Notes: generated by a model not told the origin, from the sequence alone. DNA of 35,701 nt from an uncultured Acetobacteraceae bacterium (GCA_903895595.1 CAITUP010000080.1:1-35701), one strand, 5' to 3'; counted from the stretch's first letter, positions 1-6,963 are shown. Numbers and translations are program-made.

Positions 1-71
1 ATCAGGCGCTCAGCCTCCGCGAGCGCGGACTCATGCGTTGCGTCGTCACGGATGATCTGTAAGTCGAACAT
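1..71 (-). CDS. HigA-like antitoxin, N-terminal fragment (runs off window)
   Basis: Only the first 23 codons are inside the window; they begin MFDLQIIRDDATHES and continue into an acidic helix. A clear GGAGG lies 5 bases upstream of the ATG. The start follows the HigB-like reading frame by 9 bases, which is the toxin-then-antitoxin order usual for HigBA. The opening residues resemble HigA-type antitoxins, which carry a helix-turn-helix further along, but that domain is outside the window. The assignment therefore rests on the N-terminus and on the neighbour. Confidence 0.5.
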   Translation of the reverse strand, partial: MFDLQIIRDDATHESALAEAERL

Positions 72-80
72 GGCAGCCTC

Positions 81-254
81 CTATACCGTCGCCGCATCGA
101 TTGTGTCGTAAGCCCTGTGATCGCCGACCGAGCGGATGAAAACCATGCGCGCCGCGTACTCGACCCGCGCCACGATCCGCCACTTGTTGCCTCCAACGTC
201 GAACACCAGCCGGTCCGCCACGATGTGGTCGGTCGCCGGGAACGTGTTCTTCAC
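81..254 (-). pseudogene. HigB-like toxin remnant (C-terminal part only)
   Basis: The frame that ends in a TAG 9 bases before the HigA-like start encodes a typical HigB (RelE-superfamily mRNA interferase) C-terminus: DVKNTFPATDHIVADR, then VFDVGGNKWRIVARVEY, then RSVGDHRAYDTID. Full HigB proteins are about 95 to 110 residues and carry some 35 more residues ahead of the DVK motif. Here the frame is closed by a TGA at 276-278. The bases upstream only give plausible protein by switching frame, for example SRDARAAQMIERSFA in another frame. The only in-frame start seen is GTG at 254, giving 57 residues. It is probably a decayed toxin. A short functional form or a sequencing error are the alternatives. 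Confidence 0.5.
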
Positions 255-567
255 ATCCCGCGAACGAACGCTCGATCATCTGCGCGGCGCGCGCGTCCCG
301 GGAAAATCCGCATGGCCGTGCCGGTGGCGATCGTGTCTTCAACCCAGAGGCCCCAGAGGCCCCAGAGGCCCCAGAGACCCAGAGACCCGGGGTTCATGAA
401 CTCTGGGCCTCTGGGTCTCTGGGACCTCTGGGTTAAACGCGGTGCTGGATCCGTTACCAACACCCAAACATAGGCCGATCCGGCATCGCAACCGCGGATG
501 AGCGGGGTTGCCCGACCATGACGGGAATATGCGATCACCCTAGCCTTCGCCCGCCATGACGGTGCGT
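255..567. other. Gene-free stretch around the inverted repeat array
   Basis: Bases 255-340 hold out-of-frame remains of the HigB-like toxin. Bases 341-434 hold the inverted repeat array. I see no gene or clear promoter in 435-567, which leads up to the stop codon of the aminotransferase. Confidence 0.6.
341..434. repeat. Inverted array of a ~9-bp repeat (CCCAGAGGC)
   Basis: The left arm repeats CCCAGAGGC about three times, then CCCAGAGA about twice. After a short spacer (GGGGTTCATGAACT) the right arm carries the reverse-complement units (CTCTGGGCC, CTCTGGGT, CTCTGGGACC), ending in CTCTGGGTT. The outermost bases, AACCCAGAGG and CCTCTGGGTT, are exact complements, so the whole stretch can fold into one long hairpin with several possible registers. 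It sits between the HigB-like remnant and the 3' end of the aminotransferase gene. It may serve as a terminator, but its repeat structure suggests slippage or a small repeat element. Confidence 0.8.
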
Positions 568-1770
568 TCAGTGCAACCCTTCGCAGAACCGCTGAATCCG
601 CGTCATCGCCTCGATCAACTCCGCGTTGGAGTTCGCGTAGCTGATGCGAATATACCCCGGGTAGCAAAACGCCGCCCCATGCACCGTGGCCACACCTTCC
701 TCATCCAGCAGCGCCAAAGCAAACGCCTCATCGTCCTTAATCAGTTTTCCCCCGGCGCTGGTCTTACCCAAGCAGCTCTGCACCGACGGATACACGTAGA
801 ACGCCCCGTCCGGCGTAGAACAATGAATACCCTTGGCCTTGTTCAGCATCCCCACAACCAGATCGCGGCGTTCCTCGAACACCTTGCGCATGGCTTCCAC
901 GGTGTCCTGCGGCCCGCTGAACGCCTCCACGGCCGCGGCCATGGCGATCGAACTCGGGTTGGACGTCGACTGCGATTGCAGCTTGTCCATCGCCTTGATC
1001 AGCGGCACCGGCCCGGCACCGATGCCGATGCGCCAGCCCGTCATGGCGTAGGACTTCGACACCCCATGCACCGTCAGGGTGCGGTCGCGCAACCGAGGTT
1101 CCACCGCGACGATCGTGCCGGCCTTGAAGCCGTTGTAGACCAGCCCGTCGTAGATATCGTCGGTCAGCACCCAGACATGCGGATGGCGCAGCAGCACATC
1201 GCAGATCGGGCGCAGTTCCTCGGCCGTGTAGGCGGCGCCCGTGGGGTTGCACGGGTTGTTCAGCATGAACCATTTCGTGCGCGGCGTGATCGCCGCTTCC
1301 AGATCCTCGGCGCGCAGCTTGAAGCCGTTGTTTTGCGGGCACGGCACCAGCACCGGCTTGCCGTCGGCCAGCGTCACGATATCCGGATAGGTGACCCAGC
1401 AGGGGCTGGGGATGATCACCTCGTCGCCCGCGCCGATGGTGCCGAGCATGGCGTTGAACAGCACCTGCTTGGCGCCGGTGGAGATGATGATCTCCTCCGG
1501 TTTGTAATCCAGGCCCGAGTCGCGGCGCAGCTTTTCCGCGGTTGCTTTACGCAGCGCCGGCGTGCCGGACACATCGGTGTATTTCGTCTGCCCGGCTTCG
1601 ATGGCGCGTATCGCCGCGTCCTTGATATTGCGGGGCGTGTCGAAATCCGGCTCGCCCTGAGACAGCGAGATCACGTTTTTGCCGTCCGCGATCATTTTCC
1701 GCGCGACCGTCGAGATGGCGATGGTCAGGCTGGGTTGGATGCGATCGAGGCGTTCGGCGGTGAGCGACAT
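568..1770 (-). CDS. aatA: Aspectate-type PLP aminotransferase: aspartate/prephenate aminotransferase
   Basis: This is a 400-residue fold-type I, class I aminotransferase. It transfers the amino group of aspartate or glutamate to 2-oxo acids. In alphaproteobacteria this AatA subgroup often also transaminates prephenate to arogenate for phenylalanine and tyrosine synthesis. SLSQGEPDFDTP (residues 36-47) is the usual N-terminal substrate motif. NNPCNPTG (171-178) and the D-D-I-Y segment near 205 bind the cofactor. K239 in SKSYAMTGWRIG is the Schiff-base lysine. The length is typical and the MSLTAERLDR start is usual for the family. No Shine-Dalgarno is visible; a 9-bp hairpin sits 3 bases upstream of the ATG. 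Dual prephenate activity is inferred from the family and not from visible residues. Confidence 0.92.
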   Translation of the reverse strand: MSLTAERLDRIQPSLTIAISTVARKMIADGKNVISLSQGEPDFDTPRNIKDAAIRAIEAGQTKYTDVSGTPALRKATAEKLRRDSGLDYKPEEIIISTGAKQVLFNAMLGTIGAGDEVIIPSPCWVTYPDIVTLADGKPVLVPCPQNNGFKLRAEDLEAAITPRTKWFMLNNPCNPTGAAYTAEELRPICDVLLRHPHVWVLTDDIYDGLVYNGFKAGTIVAVEPRLRDRTLTVHGVSKSYAMTGWRIGIGAGPVPLIKAMDKLQSQSTSNPSSIAMAAAVEAFSGPQDTVEAMRKVFEERRDLVVGMLNKAKGIHCSTPDGAFYVYPSVQSCLGKTSAGGKLIKDDEAFALALLDEEGVATVHGAAFCYPGYIRISYANSNAELIEAMTRIQRFCEGLH

Positions 1771-1773
1771 GAC

Positions 1774-1802
1774 AGGTTCCCGTGAAAGAGGCGCGGGAAC
1801 CT
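1774..1802 (-). promoter_or_regulatory. Perfect 9-bp hairpin against the aatA start codon
   Basis: On the minus strand AGGTTCCCG, an 11-base loop and CGGGAACCT form a perfect 9-bp stem that ends 3 bases before the aatA ATG. No Shine-Dalgarno is seen between the stem and the start. If transcribed, it would occlude the initiation region. As DNA it could equally be the operator of a dimeric repressor. Function is inferred. Confidence 0.5.
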
Positions 1803-1877
1803 ACCGAAAGGGGGGAGGCGGGGCAACCGGGTTGTCACACATCCGCGCGCGGATCAGGTCCGCTTTTCGGGCTTGGG

Positions 1878-2036
1878 TTACCGGTCCCGCAAGATGCCGA
1901 GCTTGGTCGCGTCCCAATCGCCCTGGGTGATAACCGGGCGGAGTTCGCGGTCGTCGGGATGGCGCTGGCCGAGACGGGACCGGTCGATCCGGCCGAGGGG
2001 CCGTTCGTGGGTGGTCGGTTCAATGTGTAAGTTCAT
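1878..2036 (-). CDS. Small ORF overlapping the BrnT-like toxin; possible antitoxin
   Basis: This 52-residue ORF begins MNLHIEPTTHERPLGR at an ATG inside the 3' end of the BrnT-like gene and overlaps it by 17 bases, so the two could be translationally coupled. In BrnTA systems the second gene encodes BrnA, a ribbon-helix-helix DNA-binding antitoxin. This product is shorter than usual, is rich in R, D and P, and shows no recognisable ribbon-helix-helix. It could be an unusual antitoxin, a truncated one, or a chance reading frame. Only position and overlap support it. Confidence 0.4.
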   Translation of the reverse strand: MNLHIEPTTHERPLGRIDRSRLGQRHPDDRELRPVITQGDWDATKLGILRDR

Positions 2037-2331
2037 ACCATCGGGTGCGGTCATAGGGTTCGGCCTCCCAGGCCGTGATAAGGCGGCAGTGTCTGCCCGA
2101 ACGAGTATACACCAGAAGGAACACATTTCCGAGCAATTCGCCCAAGGCCTGATATCTTTTTTCGGCATACGACCGTGTGTCTTCCCGTTCCAAGACGGTG
2201 CCGGGAAAGATACGCGCGACATAAGCGAGATCGAAGCCGCGATGCACGAAAATCTCATCGCTTTTGCGCGGATCGAAATCGATCCGGTCGAAGCTTCGGT
2301 AGACCAGACGGAATGGGCGCGGCAGCGACAT
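2020..2331 (-). CDS. BrnT-like toxin (RelE-fold ribonuclease)
   Basis: This 103-residue protein has the order of motifs of the BrnT family: an early F-D-P-R-K-S segment (DFDPRKSDEIFVHRG), the valine/phenylalanine-rich middle (YVARIFPGTVLERED), RYQALGELLGNVFLLVYT, and the closing RLITAWEAEPYDRTRWYE. BrnT toxins are RelE-like ribonucleases of type II toxin-antitoxin modules that stop translation until bound by BrnA. The gene has a CtrA-type box 26 bases before its ATG. A 52-residue ORF overlaps its end in the place of the antitoxin. Catalytic residues are not certain from reading alone, and no classical BrnA is present. Confidence 0.7.
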   Translation of the reverse strand: MSLPRPFRLVYRSFDRIDFDPRKSDEIFVHRGFDLAYVARIFPGTVLEREDTRSYAEKRYQALGELLGNVFLLVYTRSGRHCRLITAWEAEPYDRTRWYELTH

Positions 2332-2356
2332 GCGGCCGGATCGTAGAACGTATGTG

Positions 2357-2372
2357 TTAACAAAAGGTTAAC
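2357..2372. promoter_or_regulatory. CtrA-type binding site (TTAA-N7-TTAAC)
   Basis: The sequence TTAACAAAAGGTTAAC matches the full CtrA consensus TTAA-N7-TTAAC and reads well in both directions. CtrA is the cell-cycle response regulator of alphaproteobacteria. The box ends 26 bases upstream of the BrnT-like start on the minus strand and lies 114 bases upstream of the isochorismatase-family gene on the plus strand, so it could control either gene. Confidence 0.6.
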
Positions 2373-2485
2373 GCCCTCGCACATTACGCGGCCGAGTATA
2401 GGGATCGACAGTGCGAACCATCGGCCAAGATCTCGTTATCTCACGATGACTGGGGTATCGTCCCCCCAAAACAAGGAACCGTCCC

Positions 2486-3088
2486 ATGACCGACACCATC
2501 GACCGCAGCCGCACCGCCTTGATCGCCTACGACGTCTGCCGCCGCGCCCTCACCCCGCCCGACCCAGCCCGCGCCGCCGCCATGCGCCCCGTCCTCGACG
2601 CCTGGATCCGCATCATCGCCGCCGCTCGGGCTGCGCACATCCCCGTCATCTACACCACCCCGGTCAGCCGCGCGGATGGCGCCGACGTGGTGCTGTTGCC
2701 GACGGATTTGTCGGCGGAAACCGGCGTCCCGCCGCTGACCAACGGGATCGAGGGCACCGAAGGCGCCGGCTTCCCCGCCGAAATCGCGCCGCAACCGGAA
2801 GACTACGTCTACCTCAAACGCCGCCCGAGCGCCTTCTACGGCACCGGCATCGCCGAACTGCTGAAAATGCTGCGCCGCGACACCATCGTCATCGGCGGCG
2901 GCGCCACCAATCGCGGTGTCGAAACAAGCGTGCGGGAGGCATTCAACCAGGACATCTCGACCATCGTGGTGCGCGAATGTTGCTGGAGCGGCGATGCCGC
3001 CGCGCACGCCTACAGCCTGGACAAGGCAATGAAGATGTACGCCCGCGTCCGCCATCTCGATCGGGTCGAGGCGCTGCTGAAATCGTAA
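2486..3088 (+). CDS. Isochorismatase-family (cysteine hydrolase fold) protein
   Basis: This is a 200-residue isochorismatase-like alpha/beta hydrolase, about the usual length. The family cleaves C-N or C-O bonds in small molecules such as N-carbamoyl compounds, nicotinamide or isochorismate. The first catalytic residue is D16 in LIAYDVC and the lysine is K111 in YLKRRPSAF. The nucleophile motif, usually T-N-x-C-V, reads T141-N-R-G-V145, so the cysteine is replaced by glycine. Such Cys-less members exist, including YecD-like and true isochorismatases. The substrate cannot be told. AAGGAA lies 9 bases before the ATG. It stands alone on the plus strand ahead of the flavin-reductase-like gene, 115 bases away. 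Confidence 0.85.
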   Translation: MTDTIDRSRTALIAYDVCRRALTPPDPARAAAMRPVLDAWIRIIAAARAAHIPVIYTTPVSRADGADVVLLPTDLSAETGVPPLTNGIEGTEGAGFPAEIAPQPEDYVYLKRRPSAFYGTGIAELLKMLRRDTIVIGGGATNRGVETSVREAFNQDISTIVVRECCWSGDAAAHAYSLDKAMKMYARVRHLDRVEALLKS

Positions 3089-3203
3089 ACTTCCTTGCCC
3101 ACGGGTTCTCCGCATGTCCGGCACCTGAGCATCGCGCCTGGCCTTGCCCGCCGCATCGCCCTCCGGTACGGTCGGCGCCCTTACCCACACCCCGGAGCAC
3201 AAG

Positions 3204-3842
3204 ATGCTGTTCGATTTCGCCGACACGACCAACAAGGACATCTACAAGCTGCTGGTCGCGACCATCGGCCCGCGCCCGATCGCCTGGGTGACCACGCAGG
3301 ACGTGGACGGCACCGTCAACGCCGCGCCGTTCTCCTTCTTCAACGCGATGTCCGGCAACCCGCCGGTTCTGGCGTTCGGCATCGGCGGCCGCGCGCCCGG
3401 CGACGTGAAAGACACCGGCGGCAACATCCGCCGCACCGGGGAGTTCGTGATCAATCTGTGCAGCTACGAACTCGCCGAACCCATGAACGTGACCGCCATC
3501 GACTTCCCGCGCGGCGTCGATGAACTCAAGGAAGCCGGTCTGACCACCGCGCCGTCGAAATACATCAAAACCCCGCGCATCGCCGAGGCGCCGGTCGCGT
3601 TCGAGTGCGAGCGGCTCGTGATCGTCGATGTCGGCATCGACCGCGCCGTGGTGCTGGGCAAGGTGCTGGCGGTCTATGTGCGCGACGACTGCGTGCTGGA
3701 TGCGGAACGCTGCTACATCGATACGCCGAAGCTCGACCTGATTGGGCGTCTGCACGGGGCAGGGTGGTATTCCCGGGTGACCGACCGGTTCGAGCTGCCG
3801 CGCATCGAACTGGCCGACTGGCCGGCGAAGAAGCGGAAATAG
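3204..3842 (+). CDS. Flavin reductase-like FMN-binding protein
   Basis: This is a 212-residue cytoplasmic protein of the FMN-binding split-barrel, flavin reductase-like (DIM6/NTAB) group. The N-terminal block PRPIAWVTTQDVDGTVNAAP and SFFNAMSGNPPVLAFGIG contact flavin in the family; GEFVINLCSYELAEPMN follows. The C-terminal part, with GRLHGAGWYSRVTDRFELPR, is typical of the long members. These proteins bind or reduce FMN, often for an oxygenase; no partner is visible here. I chose the ATG with GGAG 8 bases upstream. A start 60 bases earlier would add 20 residues unlike the family. The exact reaction is unknown. Confidence 0.85.
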   Translation: MLFDFADTTNKDIYKLLVATIGPRPIAWVTTQDVDGTVNAAPFSFFNAMSGNPPVLAFGIGGRAPGDVKDTGGNIRRTGEFVINLCSYELAEPMNVTAIDFPRGVDELKEAGLTTAPSKYIKTPRIAEAPVAFECERLVIVDVGIDRAVVLGKVLAVYVRDDCVLDAERCYIDTPKLDLIGRLHGAGWYSRVTDRFELPRIELADWPAKKRK

Positions 3843-3853
3843 GGCGCGCCGAA

Positions 3854-3891
3854 CCTGCCCGCCGCGGCACCATGTGTCAGCGGCGGGCGGG
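3854..3891. terminator. Possible bidirectional terminator hairpin
   Basis: CCTGCCCGCCGC pairs with GCGGCGGGCGGG across a 14-base loop, with one wobble pair. It lies between the convergent flavin-reductase-like and sulfotransferase genes and overlaps the sulfotransferase stop codon. There is no T-run on either side, so it is a weak candidate. Confidence 0.35.
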
Positions 3892-4701
3892 GGCGATCAC
3901 GTTGGCGGCGCTGCCGTTGGTGTCGTGCCAGAACGATAATTTATCGTATTTTTCGAACAGGTCGGGCGGCAGCACGGTCCGGCGTGTGCGGAATTCGATC
4001 TTCGTCCGCACTTTATGCAGCCCCGGGACGCCCAGGGGGATGTCGAATTCGCTGGCGTCGTAGTCGACATTGTCGAAATCGTGCGCGAACCGGGGCTCGC
4101 CGAGGAAGTCGTAAATCAGCGGCAACACTTTTCCGGGTGTCCGCACGAGCAGGTCGTAATCCACCAGCAGCAGCGCGGACGCTTGCGGGCCGAAAAACGC
4201 CTCCCGCAGGGCAGCCCAGGCGGAGCCGACCATCTGGTCGTGCTGCAGCAGCCCTTCCATGCGGGTATAAACGTTGGTGCGGATGGCGTTGGCGCCGAAA
4301 ATCCGGGGATTTTCGTAGGGATTGGCGCGGAATAAAACTTCAAGGCTGTCCATCACCCAGGCGACGTTGCGCACGCAGGCGACGATTTTGGCGTCGGGAA
4401 ACAGGTCGAGCAGGAGCGGCAGCTTGCCGCACCAGATGCGGTTGGTATCGAACACCACCTCGGCGCTGTCATCGCCGGCATAATAGGAATCGAACAGGCC
4501 GCGCAGCCGCCGCTTGCGTTGGTCGGTGCCGACGACCTGGGCGAATTCGCTGCCCGCGCTGACCTGCGCCAGCACCGTGTGCACAAGGCTTCCCACCGGG
4601 CTGGTCATTCCGGCTCGGAATCGCGGATTTTGCGCCAAAACGGCCGCAAGCAACGTCGAGCCGGATCGCGGCAGGCCGGAAATGAAGTGATATTTGGGCA
4701 T
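3877..4701 (-). CDS. PAPS-dependent sulfotransferase family protein
   Basis: This 274-residue protein begins with the sulfotransferase 5'-phosphosulfate-binding loop, SGLPRSGSTLL (residues 8-18). It continues with the central segment KIVACVRNVAWVMDSLEVL, which resembles the 3'-phosphate-binding region of PAPS (R and S residues). VDYDLLVRTPGKVLPLIYDFLG is the usual C-terminal helix block. Family members move a sulfuryl group from PAPS to a sugar, peptide or small molecule. The acceptor cannot be predicted. It is single, on the minus strand, convergent with the flavin-reductase-like gene and divergent from the DUF4347 gene. No signal peptide or membrane segment is seen, so it is probably cytoplasmic. 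Confidence 0.85.
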   Translation of the reverse strand: MPKYHFISGLPRSGSTLLAAVLAQNPRFRAGMTSPVGSLVHTVLAQVSAGSEFAQVVGTDQRKRRLRGLFDSYYAGDDSAEVVFDTNRIWCGKLPLLLDLFPDAKIVACVRNVAWVMDSLEVLFRANPYENPRIFGANAIRTNVYTRMEGLLQHDQMVGSAWAALREAFFGPQASALLLVDYDLLVRTPGKVLPLIYDFLGEPRFAHDFDNVDYDASEFDIPLGVPGLHKVRTKIEFRTRRTVLPPDLFEKYDKLSFWHDTNGSAANVIAPARR

Positions 4702-4873
4702 GGCCTAACTGCCTCCCAAGGGATCGAGAACCGGGGCGTACCGCATAGGCCAGCATTTACAGCCTTCGTCGCGCGACACAAGGCGGGGCAACTTGTTGGG
4801 TGACATTCGGCAAGCGAGCATTCTAAAAAACGACAGGAAAATAAAAAAATCCAACCTTCCAGAAAAGCCGGCA

Positions 4874-6412
4874 ATGACCATGCTGAGCATCGACGAGAGA
4901 CGTAATATATTCGGCGCGTCCGATCTTCCTGGCCTCGTATCCAACGATCCCGTGCTGACCATAAGCGCCGGCGATCCAGGTTCGGCTACGACCATCGCAT
5001 CGGCGCCGGAACCGGCGACGCTGAGCCTGCAAACCGCGGCGCAGGCGAGCAACGCGGTCGTGTTTGTCGAAAGCGATGTGCCCGACCTGAATGTGCTGCT
5101 CGCCGGGCTGGCACCGGGCACGGAGGTCCATGTCCTGGATGCCGCGCAAGACGGGCTGGCGCAGATGGCCGACGTGTTGCAAGGCCGTTCGGGTATCTCC
5201 GCGCTGCACCTGTTTTCCCATGGCAGTGAGGCCGCGGTCAGTCTCGGCAGCCTTCGGCTCGATGCCGCGTCCGCCGCCGCCGAATCGCCGCTGCTCGCCA
5301 AGATCGGCGCGAGCTTGGCCCCTGGCGCCGACATTATGCTGTATGGATGCGACGTCGGTGCCGGCCCGGACGGCGCGGCCTTGGTCCAGGATCTGGCGAT
5401 CCGTACCGGCGCGATTGTCGCGGCGTCCGACAACCTGACCGGTGCCGCAGCCCTGGGCGGCGACTGGACGTTGGAGGTCCGGACCGGCGACATCGCCGCC
5501 GCCCCGGTGGTCACGCCTGCGCTGATCGAGACTTACGCGGATGTACTCGATATCGCCAGCACGACGGTCAACTTCAACGCTGGCAGCAATGTCCTCAGTT
5601 ATGGCAGTAAATCTTCGGCCGCGGGCGATGTCGTCTATAAAATAAATGGAAATACAAATTACAGATTGGTAACAAATGGCGCCGCGAGGGGCGTCTATAT
5701 TTACGCGGGCGGAACCTACGCCGTGTTGGGGGCGGGTGCTCAGAAAGACACGTCCGTCACGTTCTCTTTCAGTGGGGGCAACCAGTTCACCGCCGCTTCG
5801 ATACAGGTCTCCAGTTACGATGGCCAGTCGCCAGCTCAGGAACTGGTTTTTCAGGGCAACGATGCCTCGAACAACAAAGTCGGATCGGCGCAATTATTAA
5901 CGCTACCGGCGAATGGCGGCAGCTCCGGCGCGTTTCATTCCATCAATTTCACGGGCTTTACCAATATCACGACCCTCAAGGTCACCGAGGACCCAACCAC
6001 CGACGGCGGCCTCCTCGACGATCTTGCCTTTACCGCCTTCGGGTTGACCAACATCAAGGCATCCGCGCTTTGCTTCGGCGCGGGCACTTTGATCCGAACC
6101 ACGAACGGCGATGTGCAAATCGAAAAACTCGCCATCGGCGACACCGGTCATCGTGCGCAAAAATGCGCTGGCCGACAACGTGCCCGCGCAAGACCTGCAT
6201 CTGACCAAGGCCCATGCGCTGTATGTCGACGATCTGCTGATTTCGGTGGAGTTCCTGGTCAACCACAGGACGATCTTCTGGGACGATCGCGCGCAGGAGG
6301 TAGAACTGTATCATGTCGAACTGGACCGCCACGACGTGCTGTTCGCCAATGGTGCAGCGGCCGAAAGCTATCGCGACGACGGCAATCGCTGGTTGTTCCA
6401 AAACGCCAATGA
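4874..6412 (+). CDS. DUF4347 protein with start of a Hint domain; frame lost inside Hint
   Basis: The N-terminal 225 residues form a DUF4347 domain: VVFVESDVPDLNVLL, LHLFSHGS with H116, LYGCDVG with C159, and the closing GGDWTLEVRTGDI. The H and C sit as in the caspase/gingipain-like clan, so protease activity is possible. Residues 230-390 are a beta-rich, threonine- and serine-rich region like those of secreted proteins. Residue 400 is the cysteine that normally starts a Hint domain (LCFGAGTLIRTTNGDVQIEKL). After GD near base 6142 the frame leaves the Hint sequence and runs on through about 90 unrelated residues. The rest of Hint continues in another frame. Start: the ATG at 4874; a TTG at 4793 would add 27 basic residues. 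Probably a surface or secreted protein that is now broken. Confidence 0.7.
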   Translation: MTMLSIDERRNIFGASDLPGLVSNDPVLTISAGDPGSATTIASAPEPATLSLQTAAQASNAVVFVESDVPDLNVLLAGLAPGTEVHVLDAAQDGLAQMADVLQGRSGISALHLFSHGSEAAVSLGSLRLDAASAAAESPLLAKIGASLAPGADIMLYGCDVGAGPDGAALVQDLAIRTGAIVAASDNLTGAAALGGDWTLEVRTGDIAAAPVVTPALIETYADVLDIASTTVNFNAGSNVLSYGSKSSAAGDVVYKINGNTNYRLVTNGAARGVYIYAGGTYAVLGAGAQKDTSVTFSFSGGNQFTAASIQVSSYDGQSPAQELVFQGNDASNNKVGSAQLLTLPANGGSSGAFHSINFTGFTNITTLKVTEDPTTDGGLLDDLAFTAFGLTNIKASALCFGAGTLIRTTNGDVQIEKLAIGDTGHRAQKCAGRQRARARPASDQGPCAVCRRSADFGGVPGQPQDDLLGRSRAGGRTVSCRTGPPRRAVRQWCSGRKLSRRRQSLVVPKRQ

Positions 6413-6956
6413 AGGCTGGCATCTGCCACCTCAGGAACCCTACGCGCCGATTCTAACCGGCGGGCCGAAGGTCGATGCGGCCTGGGCGCGGTTGCTGACG
6501 CGGGCAGGATGGCGCCCCAGCGTGCCGCTGACCGACGACCCGGATTTGCATCTGCTGGTCGATGGCGTGCGGCTGGCGCCGGCGGCATGCGACGGCCCGC
6601 ACCGCACGTTCTTCGTTCCGGGGAAGCCGGCTTGTGTTGCCATCGCCTCCCGCGACGGCGTGCCAGCCGAACTCGGTTTCGTCCGCGACTCCCGTTCGCT
6701 CGGCGTCGCGATCCGGGAAATCGCGGTGCATCGCGGCGATGTTGGCACCGTGGTGAAGCCCAGCGATCCGCGTCTGATCGATGGCTTCCACGATTATGAA
6801 CCGGTCGACGATCTGCGCTGGACCAACGGTCTGGCGATGTTACCGGCCGAGCTGCTGGATGTCGGCGGACGGGGACCGCTGAAACTGGTCCTGACGCTTG
6901 GCGCCGCGACGCGGTATCCGGAACTGGAGGAAACGGTGCGGGTGCGCGCGGCGTAG
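6111..6956 (+). CDS. C-terminal half of the split Hint-domain protein
   Basis: From about base 6141 this frame reads TPVIVRKNALADNVPAQDL, HLTKAHALYVDDLLISVEFL and VELYHVELDRHDVLFANGAA. This is the second half of a Hint_2 domain, with the conserved H-A and H-V-E-L-x-x-H-D motifs. It ends in a long tail (LTDDPDLHLLVDG, FHDYEPVDDLRWTNG) that I recognise from acetic-acid-bacterium Hint proteins. The middle of the domain, some 25 to 30 residues usually with an R-P-V-x-W-I-G motif, is missing between the two frames. The ATG at 6111 is out of register with Hint for 10 codons and is not a likely native start. Read this as the 3' part of the preceding gene. Hint domains cleave themselves; this one should be inactive. 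Confidence 0.65.
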   Translation: MCKSKNSPSATPVIVRKNALADNVPAQDLHLTKAHALYVDDLLISVEFLVNHRTIFWDDRAQEVELYHVELDRHDVLFANGAAAESYRDDGNRWLFQNANEGWHLPPQEPYAPILTGGPKVDAAWARLLTRAGWRPSVPLTDDPDLHLLVDGVRLAPAACDGPHRTFFVPGKPACVAIASRDGVPAELGFVRDSRSLGVAIREIAVHRGDVGTVVKPSDPRLIDGFHDYEPVDDLRWTNGLAMLPAELLDVGGRGPLKLVLTLGAATRYPELEETVRVRAA

Positions 6957-6963
6957 GGGGAGC

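Noticed and set aside
556-1785. 409-codon plus-strand open frame
   Set aside because: It is antisense to the aminotransferase, whose motifs are complete. The product is H- and R-rich with no domain, as expected for the opposite strand of high-GC genes.
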